Assembly (NCBI GenBank): GCA_963169325.1
Contig: CAUJEY010000157.1
Span: forward strand, 1 to 41,410
From: Bacteroidota bacterium
GTDB lineage: Bacteria; Bacteroidota; Bacteroidia; Chitinophagales; Saprospiraceae
Length of the DNA stretch: 41,410 bases
Direction of reading: 5' to 3'
Shown here: positions 23,931-32,672 of the stretch, piece by piece
How the letters are laid out: each line of letters starts with the position of its first letter
How positions within the stretch are numbered: the first letter of the stretch is position 1
The notes under the pieces: model-generated
What the model was told of the DNA's origin: nothing
The model's input: the letters and a program-made list of their open reading frames with translations, nothing else
The model's database searches: none
Made by a program: the position numbers and the translations under genes

Positions 23931-26150
23931 TCAATCGCCCGTTTTCACCACTTTTTGTGTCCGGGTACGTTTGCCGCTGCGCAGTTCTACGGTATAAAAG
24001 CCGTTCGGCAGGCCGGTTTGGTCCCAGCGTGCAGCATATTCGCCCGGATTAAGCACATCCTGATCGTACCAGCTATACACCCGGTGTCCGTAGGCATTGA
24101 ACAGGTTCAGGCTTACGGGGCCGGAATATTCCACCTCAAACCGGATTTTTAAACTGCCGGTAAAGGGATTGGGAAATACAATCAGGTTCGTTTCGCCGGA
24201 TGAAGTGTTGGCAAACATGTCTTGCCGGCCTTGCGAGCCGCCACCCGACAGCGAAGATGCCGGTTTCGGGGCGGCGCAGGGATCAATAAAGGCATGGAAG
24301 TTGTCGCCGCTGCGAAATCCGGGTTTTAAAATAACCGCATGGCCGGCTTCAAACACCACCGGGGCGCCGTTGGCCACGATATCGCAATCCGAACGGATGT
24401 CGTTAAACACATCTACGGAGTATGGCAGCAGCAACCCGTGTACAAGATCGAGCACCGGGCAGTCGACTTCCACATCGTACCCGAAACCGTCGGCGCCGTA
24501 CACGCCCACGGCATTCCAGGCGCGGGCGCATTGCAGCACCTCGTTGGAGCAGTTTCCGAATAGGTCGATGGCGGCTTGTATGGCGCCTTGTTTGGCGTCG
24601 GCGTAGTCGGAGGTATTGGTCAGATACAGGTTCAGGCTGCGGTAGGCAATGGCGGCGGCGCCGGCGGAGCCGATCCCTTGTACGTCGTAAGTATCGCCGT
24701 TGTCGTTGATGCCGTTACCACCTTCGGAAAGGAGGAAAAACCAGAAATTTTGCACCCCGCTGTTGGTATGCACGCCGCATTGGTCGTTGGTGCCGTCGCA
24801 GGTACCGGACAGGGGCACCCAATTGGTACCGAGATAGGTATCGGGGTCGTTGCGGTTGTTGGGGTTGCTCATGTCGCGGATGAAACCGCGATCGGCGCCC
24901 ACCAGCCAGTCGTTGGTTCCTGTGGCGAACAGTTCCACCATTTCACCGAAAATATCGCTGAAGGATTCGTTGAGCGCCCCTGATTCAGAAACGTAATCGA
25001 GGTCGGCTTCGTTGGACGTGACGGCATGGGCGAATTCGTGGCCCACGATGTCGAGGGTATTCCAGTCGTCGTTGGCGGTGCCGTCGGTGCCATGATCGCC
25101 GAAACGTAAAATTTGCAGACCGGGGCTCCAGCTGGCATTGCTCCAGTTGCGCACGCCGGCGTTGCCGATAAAACCGGCCTGGTTATAGCCGTTGATGGTG
25201 GCGCCGCCGTTGTTGTAACTGTTGCGGCCAAAGGTGGTCAGGAAGTATTGCCAGGATTGTTGAAGACCGAAAAAGGTTTGAATGGCGGAGGTTTGTCCCT
25301 GCCAGTTGTTGTCGGCGTCGGTATATTCGGTGGAAAATGCCGTGGAAGCGGAGTCCTGCGCATTAAACACATGAATATTGGGCGCCTGGCAGTCGTCGAG
25401 CAGGATAAAATTCGGGCCGGACTGCTCGGTGGAAAAATTGACCGTTCCGTTCCAGGTGGTAGCGCCGGAACCCGGGTCGCAGTGAATATCCAGCGGCACC
25501 CGTTTCAGCAGTTCGCCGGTAACGCCATCCAGCCAAAACCGTTCGGAGAGCCCGTCGGACGTGTGAATGTCAAACTTCCAGGCCAGCCGCAGGCCGTCCA
25601 GTTGGAGCCAAACCAGTTCGCCGGCGGGGTAAAAAGTCGCTTTGGGGTCGTCGTTGCGGGATTTAAGGTTTATCTCGGCTTTTTTATCCAACCAAAGGAA
25701 GTTTTGGGTCGGGACGAGTTTCATCGCCCGGCCGAGCGCCTCGGTTTCCCGGATAGCCACTGGTTCCACGAGGTCTTTGGTGTTGTACAGGTTGCCGTTG
25801 GCGGTTGCGACACGGCCATCCGTTTCGTGGAGGATGTAGGTGGCGCCTTCTATGCGGTATCCTTTGTGATACTGTTGGAAACGGTGGTGGGTCATGCCCA
25901 TTTCGTCGGTGTTGGAGCGGAGCAGGCGAAACTCGTCGCGGTCGGAAAGCCCGAGGGCGGCGCGGCTTTTTTCAAAAAAAGTACGCGGGGTGAGTTTGAC
26001 GTCGTCGCGAATTTTGAGCCAGCGCGACGAACTGCCCGGTTGGGCCAGGGCAGCCCAGGCTTGGCGGCCGACGCTGTCGGCTATTTGCCCGAACACCGCT
26101 GTTTGTTGTCCGGCTGCGCACAGCGCGAACAGAAGAATCCATTTTTTCAT
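23931..26150 (-). CDS. Secreted M4 (thermolysin-like) metalloprotease with T9SS sorting domain
   Basis: A 739-residue secreted zinc protease. Residues 1-21 are a signal peptide; an FTP/PepSY-type propeptide covers about 50-215 and acts as an intramolecular inhibitor and chaperone. The catalytic domain starts near 225. The zinc motif HEFAH is at 371-375 with the catalytic glutamate at 372, and the third zinc ligand is the glutamate in GALNESFSDIF at 395. A GVHTNSG segment supplies the transition-state region. Near 590-640 lies a short module with the pattern VVFEAGHAVILKPGF then GDNFHAFIDPC, common in Saprospiria secreted proteins. The C-terminus (about 660-739, VFPNPFTGSLKIRF ... GKRTRTQKVVKTGD) is a type A T9SS sorting domain. 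The fibre-like gene lies 31 bp upstream on the same strand. Confidence 0.93.
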   Translation of the reverse strand: MKKWILLFALCAAGQQTAVFGQIADSVGRQAWAALAQPGSSSRWLKIRDDVKLTPRTFFEKSRAALGLSDRDEFRLLRSNTDEMGMTHHRFQQYHKGYRIEGATYILHETDGRVATANGNLYNTKDLVEPVAIRETEALGRAMKLVPTQNFLWLDKKAEINLKSRNDDPKATFYPAGELVWLQLDGLRLAWKFDIHTSDGLSERFWLDGVTGELLKRVPLDIHCDPGSGATTWNGTVNFSTEQSGPNFILLDDCQAPNIHVFNAQDSASTAFSTEYTDADNNWQGQTSAIQTFFGLQQSWQYFLTTFGRNSYNNGGATINGYNQAGFIGNAGVRNWSNASWSPGLQILRFGDHGTDGTANDDWNTLDIVGHEFAHAVTSNEADLDYVSESGALNESFSDIFGEMVELFATGTNDWLVGADRGFIRDMSNPNNRNDPDTYLGTNWVPLSGTCDGTNDQCGVHTNSGVQNFWFFLLSEGGNGINDNGDTYDVQGIGSAGAAAIAYRSLNLYLTNTSDYADAKQGAIQAAIDLFGNCSNEVLQCARAWNAVGVYGADGFGYDVEVDCPVLDLVHGLLLPYSVDVFNDIRSDCDIVANGAPVVFEAGHAVILKPGFRSGDNFHAFIDPCAAPKPASSLSGGGSQGRQDMFANTSSGETNLIVFPNPFTGSLKIRFEVEYSGPVSLNLFNAYGHRVYSWYDQDVLNPGEYAARWDQTGLPNGFYTVELRSGKRTRTQKVVKTGD

Positions 26151-26181
26151 GGCGTTTTGATTTATTGCGGTGAAGGGTTGT

Positions 26182-27615
26182 TTAGCGTTTGCAGTCTTGT
26201 AATTCGGTTTTCAGCGCGTCGAGTTGTTTTTGCTGGCCGATGAGCAGCAGCGTCAGTTCTTCCACTTTTTCCAGCAACACGCGGTTCATTTCGCCGAGTT
26301 CGATGCCGCCGTTTGCCGCAACGGTGGCCGCGGAGGGTACGCCCGGGAGGTGTTTGTTGGTTTGGATAAACTGTTCCCATTCGACGAGGTCGGGCATGGG
26401 GTAGTCCGCTTCGAACACGTAGTCGGGCCAGCTGGGTTGCAGGGCTACTTTTACCTCGGTGGCGATGATGCTGCCGTCTACGTACACCGCGTGGCTGCCT
26501 GGAGTGCTGGCCGGGTTGCCGACGATAAGCCGGCCGTTGACGCGGGCGTCGTTGTTCACGGTGGCGTTGTTGTTTACCGTGAGGTTGGTACCGATAGTGG
26601 CGGTGGTGTTCACGGCGAGCGCGGCGCCGATGTTGGCGTTGTTCGATACGACGAGCGAGTTGCCCACGGCGGTATTGCCGCCTACGGTCAGGTCGCTGCC
26701 CACGGAGGCGTTGGTGTTGGCGGTGAGTACGCCGTTTACCGATGCAGCGCCGGCCACGTTGAGGTTGCCGGTGACGGAGGCGTTTCCGCCGAGGCGGGTG
26801 CTGCCGTTAACGTCTAATTTAGCTGCCGGGGTGGTCGTGGCGATACCCACGTTCGTGCCGTCGTCCCAGAGTTGGCTGTCGCCCAATTTGCTGGGTTCGG
26901 TGAACTTGGCCACGCGGTTGGGCGTGCCGTTGATGTCGGCGCTGGTCAGCAGTTTTTCCCAAGGGGCGGTCCAGTTGGCGGCGCTGGCGGCTTCTTTGCG
27001 GTGGTAGATGCCGCCGGTGTTGAAGAACAATTGGTGGTCGGTGTCGGCGCCGCCGTTAAAGGTAGGGGCCAGGGTGAGCAGGCCGCCGCGGGCGGGGTCG
27101 GGCGCTGCGAGTTGGGAACCCGATTTGTTTTCAAAGTAGGCTTCCTGAAGGTAGGTGTTGGGGCCGGGATTGCCGGGGTTGTCGTCCATGTGCAGGCGAC
27201 CGAAGAAGTCGCCGCTGGTGTGGGTGTTGCCTACTATATCGAGGTGGAAGTCGGGCGTAATGGTGCCGATGCCTACGAGGCCTTGGGCGGTGATGGCCAT
27301 ACGATCTACCAGGGCAGGGGCGCCGGTTTGGAAAATGAGGTTTGCCTGCAGGTTGTTGCCGCTGACAGGGCCGGTGGCGAAGGACCGGATAGAAACGCCG
27401 GTGCGGATGGTATTGACCGCGGCTAAGGCGTTGAATTTGATTTCGCCCAGCATGTCGTACTGCACGACGGGTTCGGCGCCGTTGGGGCCGCTGTTGTGTT
27501 TGTAGAGGATAAATTCCGGTTTGGTGCCGCTGACCTGGGCGAAGGTTTGGTTGATGGAGATTCCAATAAAGCTCAGCAGGAGTGCGAGGAGATAAGGGGC
27601 ATGAAACTGTTTCAT
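26182..27615 (-). CDS. Trimeric-fibre-like surface protein with C-terminal chaperone-type region
   Basis: A 477-residue exported protein. The ATG at 27615 starts MKQFHAPYLLALLLSFIGIS, a signal peptide ending in AQ; the frame is open upstream but gives no sensible N-terminus. The N-terminal third has VGIGTITPDFHLDI-type fibre modules. Residues of about 290-395 form a beta-helix-like repeat of short units alternating valine/leucine with asparagine/alanine (NLNVAGAASVNGVL, DLTVGGNTAVGNSL). The C-terminus contains WPDYVFEADYPMPDLVEWEQFI, NKHLPGVPSA and a coiled coil with leucine spacing (GEMNRVLLEKVEELTLLLIGQQKQLDALK), a widespread Bacteroidota ending related to tail-fibre/adhesin trimerisation regions. 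It probably forms a trimeric surface fibre. It is cotranscribed with the protease downstream. No phage genes are near. Confidence 0.75.
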   Translation of the reverse strand: MKQFHAPYLLALLLSFIGISINQTFAQVSGTKPEFILYKHNSGPNGAEPVVQYDMLGEIKFNALAAVNTIRTGVSIRSFATGPVSGNNLQANLIFQTGAPALVDRMAITAQGLVGIGTITPDFHLDIVGNTHTSGDFFGRLHMDDNPGNPGPNTYLQEAYFENKSGSQLAAPDPARGGLLTLAPTFNGGADTDHQLFFNTGGIYHRKEAASAANWTAPWEKLLTSADINGTPNRVAKFTEPSKLGDSQLWDDGTNVGIATTTPAAKLDVNGSTRLGGNASVTGNLNVAGAASVNGVLTANTNASVGSDLTVGGNTAVGNSLVVSNNANIGAALAVNTTATIGTNLTVNNNATVNNDARVNGRLIVGNPASTPGSHAVYVDGSIIATEVKVALQPSWPDYVFEADYPMPDLVEWEQFIQTNKHLPGVPSAATVAANGGIELGEMNRVLLEKVEELTLLLIGQQKQLDALKTELQDCKR

Positions 27616-27800
27616 GGGTGAATGTTTGAAGTTTTGGAAAATGGTTTGTGTTGAAAGTTGTACCGGATTAGTCGCAAGCCCATTTTTTTTATCAACTTGC
27701 CGGGCAAAGTCTTCGCCCAGCAGGGTCACTTTCAGATGCCTTTACACCCAACCCAAAAGGCTTGCCGGCCTGTCCTCCCTGTTGAACAAAATGATATACC

Positions 27801-28451
27801 ATGAAAAAATCTACACTTTTTACCCTTGCGTTTTTATGTTTCGGCGCCCTTTTCGGCCAGGAGCGTTTTTCCGTTTCCTTTCAGGCGGGCGGCGGTATTT
27901 CCGGGGCGGAAACGCCGGGTTATGCCTTTTTGCATCCGAAAATTGGCTTAACCAGCACCAATGTAGAAGCCGGTTATCGTTTCCGGGGAAAACTTCATGC
28001 TACCACCGGGCTGCAATACGACTCCCGGAACTACTATTCTCTGTCGGATGACAAGGCTTTAAGCATTTACCAGGATCACAATCTGTCGATGTTGACCGTG
28101 CCGCTCGGCTTACAATTCCGTTTGCCGTGGGCTTATGCCGGCGCCGGCGTTCATTATTCGACGATGGTGTCGCAACGGCAGGAGACGAAGCCGTCTTATA
28201 TCAATTTTATTTGTATGCCCTTGCCCGGTGATGAGTATGATATGTATACCTATTTCAACCGCTACCAAACCTGGGGTTATTCCTTTGAGTTGGGCTTCAC
28301 GCCGCGTTTGTTCGGCGGACTGCATGCGTTGGTGGAAGCAAAGTATGCTGCCGACCTGTCCGAGACCGGGTTTGTATTGCCGCGGTACCGGGGTTTTTCG
28401 GGTTCTATGGGGTTGTTGTATGTGTTTGGGGAAAATTTGGAGGCGGAATAA
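27801..28451 (+). CDS. Outer-membrane beta-barrel protein
   Basis: A 216-residue protein with a signal peptide (MKKSTLFTLAFLCFGALFGQ) and alternating hydrophobic/polar strands separated by tight turns, for example GGISGAETPGYAFLHPKIGLT, VEAGYRFRGKLHATTGLQY and LTVPLGLQFRLPWAYAGAGVHYS. It ends GFSGSMGLLYVFGENLEAE. This fits a small eight- to ten-stranded porin-like or PorT-like barrel fold. No specific function can be read. It is divergent from the fibre gene, with 185 bp between start codons that show no clear promoter match. Confidence 0.75.
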   Translation: MKKSTLFTLAFLCFGALFGQERFSVSFQAGGGISGAETPGYAFLHPKIGLTSTNVEAGYRFRGKLHATTGLQYDSRNYYSLSDDKALSIYQDHNLSMLTVPLGLQFRLPWAYAGAGVHYSTMVSQRQETKPSYINFICMPLPGDEYDMYTYFNRYQTWGYSFELGFTPRLFGGLHALVEAKYAADLSETGFVLPRYRGFSGSMGLLYVFGENLEAE

Positions 28452-28526
28452 CCTTTTTGCCCCGTTTGCTCATCTCCCCGCTTTGACGTACGTTTGCCGG
28501 CCGGCCTATTTTCCGGCTGTATCGTC

Positions 28527-29057
28527 TTGAAAAAATATCTCGGCATACTCCTTTTAGTCGCTGTTACGGCGCCCTTTCCCGGCACGTACGCCTGGTTGTA
28601 TTTTCAAAAATATCAAACCAAAAAGGAGATCAAAAGGCAGATGATCGCCGGTTTAGATAAATCGGAACTGGTATTGTTAAAATTGACCAAACAGGCAGCC
28701 GAAACCGAACTGCACTGGGAGCACAGCGGGGAATTTGAGTACAATGGGCAGATGTACGACGTGGTGGAGCAGTTTGCGGTAAACGATACCATTTATTACC
28801 GGTGCTGGTGGGATCATGCCGAAACCGGTTTAAATAAAAAACTGGATCAACTGCTGGCAAGCGCCCTGGAGCGGGATCCGAAACACCGCGAAACCGAACG
28901 GCAATTGGTGTATTTTTTCAAAAGCCTTTATTTTTCAGAAATACCGCCCTGGTATTTCGGCGCTATTTCGGAGCGCATGATTCAGCCTCTCGCTGATTTT
29001 TTCTGCTATGCCTGTGTAAACAGCGCACCACTTTCCCCTCCTCCTGAATGGAGTTAA
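28527..29057 (+). CDS. Unknown membrane-anchored protein
   Basis: A 176-residue protein not recognised. From the TTG at 28527 it begins MKKYLGILLLVAVTAPFPG, one N-terminal membrane helix, followed by a basic stretch (KYQTKKEIKRQ) and a soluble part. An alternative TTG at 28494 adds eleven residues. Similar short Bacteroidota proteins with one helix and the pattern KLTKxxxxxELxWxHxxEFxYxGxMYDVV exist as hypothetical proteins, often in pairs. Here WEHSGEFEYNGQMYDVVEQ is seen, so I think it belongs to that group. It follows the beta-barrel gene by 75 bp. An array of 49-bp repeats begins about 10-30 bp after its stop. Confidence 0.55.
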   Translation: MKKYLGILLLVAVTAPFPGTYAWLYFQKYQTKKEIKRQMIAGLDKSELVLLKLTKQAAETELHWEHSGEFEYNGQMYDVVEQFAVNDTIYYRCWWDHAETGLNKKLDQLLASALERDPKHRETERQLVYFFKSLYFSEIPPWYFGAISERMIQPLADFFCYACVNSAPLSPPPEWS

Positions 29058-29067
29058 TTGCGAGTTG

Positions 29068-29380
29068 TTTCACGCAAAGTCAGCGGTTATTTCACGCAAA
29101 GTCGCAAAGCCGCAAAGTGAGAGGGGCTAAACGTATTATTTCACACAAAGACGCAAAGTCGCAAAGTGAGAGGGGCTAAACGTATTATTTCACGCAAAGT
29201 CGCAAAGACGCAAAGTGAGAGGGGACTACGTATTTTTTCACGCAAAGACCCAAAGTGAGAGGGGGCTAATGTATTATTTCACGCAAAGACGACGCCTAAC
29301 GCTTCGCGCCCCTCTCACTTTGCGTCTTTGCGACTTTGCATGAAATAATACGTTTAGCCCTCGATGACTTTGCGAGAAAT
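29068..29380. repeat. Array of 49-bp repeats built from heptamers, with inverted end
   Basis: Direct copies of a unit with TTTCACGCAAAG, one to three CGCAAAG heptamers, TGAGAGGGGCTAAA and CGTATTA start near 29090, 29139, 29188 and 29236, about 49 bp apart. A partial copy at 29068 precedes them and a truncated copy near 29277 follows. An inverted copy (CCCCTCTCACTTTGCG ... GAAATAATACGTTTAGCC) occupies about 29308-29359. The 49-bp unit equals seven 7-bp words. The array begins about 11 bp after the stop codon at 29057. The gap to the next gene at 29452 contains nothing else clear; GGAGG at 29414-29418 is too far from the ATG to be its ribosome site. Confidence 0.9.
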
Positions 29381-29451
29381 AAACCGCTCCTAGCAACGCA
29401 TTCGCGTGAAACGGAGGTAATTTCTTTTTACATCTATCAAAACCAATTCAC

Positions 29452-31857
29452 ATGAAAATATTCATGGTACTCGCCTGTTGTATCACCTTACAGCACGTGT
29501 GCTACGCACAAATAATAACCGTCAAAGACCGCGAAACCGGCCAAGCCCTCGAACTCGCAACCCTGCTCAGCGAAACGCCCAAAGCATTTGCGATGACCAA
29601 TGCACAGGGGCGGGCCGATCTTTCGGCATTCCGGGGTTCGGAAAAAATCGAAATCCGTTTGCTGGGCTATCAAACCGAAACGACCAGTTATGCCGCCCTG
29701 GAAAAAACCGGTTTTGCTGTTTCCCTGGCGCATTCCGGCTTGTCGCTCGATCAGGTGGTGGTTTCGGCTACCCGCTGGAACCAGTCCAAACGCGAAATTC
29801 CGGCCAAAATAACCAGCATCAGCGCCCGTGACGTGGCCTTACAAAATCCGCAAACCGCTGCCGATCTGTTGGGCGGTTCCGGCGAAGTGTTTATCCAAAA
29901 GAGCCAGCAGGGCGGTGGCAGCCCTATGATCCGGGGCTTTTCCACCAACCGGGTGCTACTCACAGTAGACGGGATTCGAATGAACACCGCCATTTTTCGC
30001 AGCGGAAACCTCCAGAACGCTATTTCACTCGACCCGTTTTCCATTGAAAATACGGAAGTGTTTTTTGGGCCGGGCTCCGTCATATATGGCAGCGATGCTA
30101 TCGGCGGGGTGATGAATTTTCAAACGCTGACGCCACAATTTACCCTGACCGACAAACCGCTCGTGAGTGGAAAAGCGGCGGCCCGTACCGCCTCCGCGAA
30201 CCGCGAACAAACCGGACATTTCGATTTTAATGCCGGCTGGGAAAAATGGGCGTTTGTGACAAGTTTCTCCCACAACGATTTCGGCGACCTGCGCATGGGC
30301 GCCAACGGCCCCGACGAATACTTGCGACCGCTATATGCACAGCGGCAAAATGATACGGACGTCGTGATCACCAACGACGATCCGCTCGTACAGCGGCCGA
30401 CTGCCTATTCGCAGATCAATATGATGCAAAAACTGCGGTTCAAACCCAACGAGAAATGGGATTTCAACTACGGTTTTCACTATTCCACCACCACCGACTA
30501 TTCCCGCTACGACCGGCATGTGCGCTACCGGAACGGCCTGCCCCGGAGCGCCGAATGGTACTACGGCCCGCAAAAATGGATGATGAACAACCTCAATATC
30601 GCGCATACCGGCAGTACCGGCCTGTTCGACCAGATGACCCTACGCCTCGCGTACCAGTTCTTCGAAGAAAGCCGCGTCGACCGGGATTTTAACGACCCCG
30701 AACGCCGTCGCCGGCTGGAAAAAGTGAAGGCCTATTCCGCTAATCTCGATTTTTTAAAAGGCGTCGGAGACAGACAGAAGTTGTTTTACGGTCTTGAAGG
30801 GGTGTATAACGATGTAAACTCCACCGGAACGGACGAAGATATTAGCACCGGGAATGTCATGCCGGGCCCCGCCCGTTATCCGCAAGCCGGGTGGGCTTCC
30901 TACGCGGCTTATCTCACGTATCAATACAAGATTTCAGACAAAATGCTGGTGCAAGCCGGTGCGCGGTACAACAGGTTCGCCCTGAATGCGACCTTCGATA
31001 CCACGTTTTTTCCATTTCCATACACCAAAGCCGACCTCAACAAAGGCGCACTGACCGGCAGTATGGGCTTTGTGTACGATCCGACTGCATCCTGGTCGCT
31101 CAGTGCCAATGTCTCCACCGGCTTCCGCTCTCCAAATGTGGACGATGTTGGAAAAGTATTCGATTCCGAGCCGGGCGCGGTGATGGTACCGAATCCCAAC
31201 CTGAATGCGGAATATGCGTATAATGCGGAATTCGATATTGCGAAGGTGTTCGGAAAATCGGTGAAGATCGACGTTACCGGTTTTTATACCGTGCTTAAAA
31301 ATGCCCTGGTGCGGCGCAATTTTACCCTGAACGGGCAAGATAGCATCCTGTACGACGGCGAACTGAGCCAGGTGCTGGCCATACAGAATGCGGCAAGGGC
31401 TACGATTTACGGCTTGCAGGCCAATATCGAAATCAAATTCCCCGGCGGGTTCGGCATTACATCCCGGTTCAACTACCAACAGGGCGACGAAGAGCTGGAC
31501 GACGGCAGCACCAGTCCCCTGCGCCATGCCGCGCCCTGGTTCGGCGCCACAAGCATGACGTACAACGCATATCCGTTTACCATGAGTTTTTATACGATGT
31601 ACAACGGGGAGGTTTCGTATAAAGACCTGCCGCAAGAGGAACGGGGTAAGGATTTTATCTATGCGATCGATGCCGAAGGGAACCCGTATGCGCCGGCCTG
31701 GTACACGCTGAATTTTAAAGCCATGTATCAATTCAGCGATCATTTGTCGGTGAGCGGCGGCGTGGAAAACCTGGCGGATAAGCGGTACCGGCCGTATAGT
31801 TCGGGAATTGTGGCGCCGGGCAGGAATTTTATACTGTCGTTGCGGGCGAATTTTTGA
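29452..31857 (+). CDS. TonB-dependent receptor of the heme/siderophore type
   Basis: An 801-residue outer-membrane receptor. A signal peptide (1-19) is followed by a short carboxypeptidase-like beta domain (about 22-95), the plug (about 100-235, LDQVVVSATRWNQSKREIPAKI ... GGGSPMIRGFSTNRVLLTVDGIRMNTAIFRSGNLQNA) and a barrel ending APGRNFILSLRANF. The barrel contains GFRSPNVDD and NPNLNAE, matching the FRAP and NPNL boxes of heme/hemoglobin receptors. The histidine that many of those carry between the boxes is not seen, so heme specificity is uncertain and a ferric siderophore is equally possible. A PepSY membrane protein follows 90 bp later, which supports iron uptake with reduction. The message start was not identified; the upstream gap is mostly repeat. 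Confidence 0.88.
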   Translation: MKIFMVLACCITLQHVCYAQIITVKDRETGQALELATLLSETPKAFAMTNAQGRADLSAFRGSEKIEIRLLGYQTETTSYAALEKTGFAVSLAHSGLSLDQVVVSATRWNQSKREIPAKITSISARDVALQNPQTAADLLGGSGEVFIQKSQQGGGSPMIRGFSTNRVLLTVDGIRMNTAIFRSGNLQNAISLDPFSIENTEVFFGPGSVIYGSDAIGGVMNFQTLTPQFTLTDKPLVSGKAAARTASANREQTGHFDFNAGWEKWAFVTSFSHNDFGDLRMGANGPDEYLRPLYAQRQNDTDVVITNDDPLVQRPTAYSQINMMQKLRFKPNEKWDFNYGFHYSTTTDYSRYDRHVRYRNGLPRSAEWYYGPQKWMMNNLNIAHTGSTGLFDQMTLRLAYQFFEESRVDRDFNDPERRRRLEKVKAYSANLDFLKGVGDRQKLFYGLEGVYNDVNSTGTDEDISTGNVMPGPARYPQAGWASYAAYLTYQYKISDKMLVQAGARYNRFALNATFDTTFFPFPYTKADLNKGALTGSMGFVYDPTASWSLSANVSTGFRSPNVDDVGKVFDSEPGAVMVPNPNLNAEYAYNAEFDIAKVFGKSVKIDVTGFYTVLKNALVRRNFTLNGQDSILYDGELSQVLAIQNAARATIYGLQANIEIKFPGGFGITSRFNYQQGDEELDDGSTSPLRHAAPWFGATSMTYNAYPFTMSFYTMYNGEVSYKDLPQEERGKDFIYAIDAEGNPYAPAWYTLNFKAMYQFSDHLSVSGGVENLADKRYRPYSSGIVAPGRNFILSLRANF

Positions 31858-31868
31858 TTTGTAAAAAA

Positions 31869-31931
31869 GTCCGTATCGTATTCACCCGGTATAGTCATCT
31901 GATGGCTATACCGGGTGAATACGATACGGAC
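31869..31931. repeat. Perfect 26-bp hairpin between TonB receptor and PepSY gene
   Basis: The segment 31869-31894 is the exact reverse complement of 31906-31931, with an 11-base loop. On the minus strand it is followed by six T (31868-31863), like a terminator, but no minus-strand gene is near. On the plus strand it ends in CTATAAAAAAT without a T run. It starts 11 bp after the receptor's stop codon and ends 16 bp before the PepSY start codon, so it could separate expression of the two genes or stabilise the upstream message. Confidence 0.92.
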
Positions 31932-31947
31932 CTATAAAAAATAAATA

Positions 31948-32514
31948 ATGAATAGAAGTATCGATGCACACTTATTGAGAATTATGCGAAAAATTCACCG
32001 GGTAACGGGAATTTCACTCTTTGCATTTTTCTTTATCGTAGCATTAACGGGGCTCTTGTTGGGTTGGAAAAAACACAGTGGCGGGCTTATTTTGCCAAAA
32101 TCGTACAAAGGAACGTCTACAGATTTAAAAGATTGGCTTTCCATAGACAGTTTGCACAGAAATGCCTGTAAAATTCTGAAGGATTCCGTTTCGCCGACCA
32201 CACCAACGGAGATAGAGCGAATTGATATCCGGCAAGACAAAGGCATGGTCAAGTTTATTTTTGCCGCCAATTATATAGGAATTCAATTGGATGGCGCCAC
32301 GGGCCGGTTACTTCACATTGAAACTCGAAGATCAGATTTTATTGAAAATGTTCATGACGGCTCTATATTGGACAAATATCTGCATACATCAAACGGAGAA
32401 ATCAAGTTGATTTATACCACTGTGATGGGGCTTGCTTTGCTCACATTTACCGTTACAGGCTTTTGGCTCTGGTATGGGCCGAAACGTATGCGACGAAAAG
32501 CAAAAAATGAATAA
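31948..32514 (+). CDS. PepSY-associated membrane protein
   Basis: A 188-residue inner-membrane protein with a first helix in KIHRVTGISLFAFFFIVALTGLLLGW (about 15-41), an external loop, and a last helix in KLIYTTVMGLALLTFTVTGFWLWYGPKR (about 150-178). The HR at the first helix, GLLLGWKKH and the GFWLWYGPKR ending are typical of short PepSY_TM proteins. Larger relatives reduce ferric siderophores at the inner membrane, so with the adjacent receptor it may help release iron; that is inference. ATG at 31948 is used; the ATG at 31984 is also plausible. The gene is clearly richer in A and T than its neighbours, so a separate origin is possible. Confidence 0.78.
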   Translation: MNRSIDAHLLRIMRKIHRVTGISLFAFFFIVALTGLLLGWKKHSGGLILPKSYKGTSTDLKDWLSIDSLHRNACKILKDSVSPTTPTEIERIDIRQDKGMVKFIFAANYIGIQLDGATGRLLHIETRRSDFIENVHDGSILDKYLHTSNGEIKLIYTTVMGLALLTFTVTGFWLWYGPKRMRRKAKNE

Positions 32515-32538
32515 AGGCGAAGATGTACCATAAATCCA

Positions 32539-32616
32539 TCTCCCGCAGATTTTCGCAGATATTAATAAAATTTGTTGAAATAAAAATCTACGGTGATCTG
32601 CGAAATCTGCGGGAGA
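32539..32616. repeat. Inverted repeat downstream of the PepSY gene
   Basis: TCTCCCGCAGATTTTCGCAGAT (two halves at 32539-32550 and 32551-32560) faces ATCTGCGAAATCTGCGGGAGA at 32596-32616, differing by one base deletion. A small imperfect palindrome GCAGGAAAATTTTCTGC lies at 32631-32647. The main repeat begins 25 bp after the PepSY stop codon and lies between convergent genes, so it may serve both 3' ends. Confidence 0.85.
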
Positions 32617-32672
32617 CCAAATAATGGTCGCAGGAAAATTTTCTGCGGGAACTTATAAGCGCGCTTCAATAT

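Noticed and set aside
25113-26243. 376-codon open frame opposite the M4 protease
   Set aside because: It is explained by codon bias of the protease gene; no signal peptide or motif.
26182-27615. Phage tail-fibre gene marking a prophage
   Set aside because: The ending is shared by many chromosomal Bacteroidota surface proteins, there is a signal peptide, and no phage gene is near.
29068-29380. Possible CRISPR array
   Set aside because: The segments between the repeated words are also repeated, so there are no unique spacers; no cas genes are present.
29452-31857. Firm assignment as a hemoglobin receptor
   Set aside because: FRAP-like and NPNL-like boxes are present, but the histidine usually found between them is not seen and no heme-binding partner gene is adjacent.
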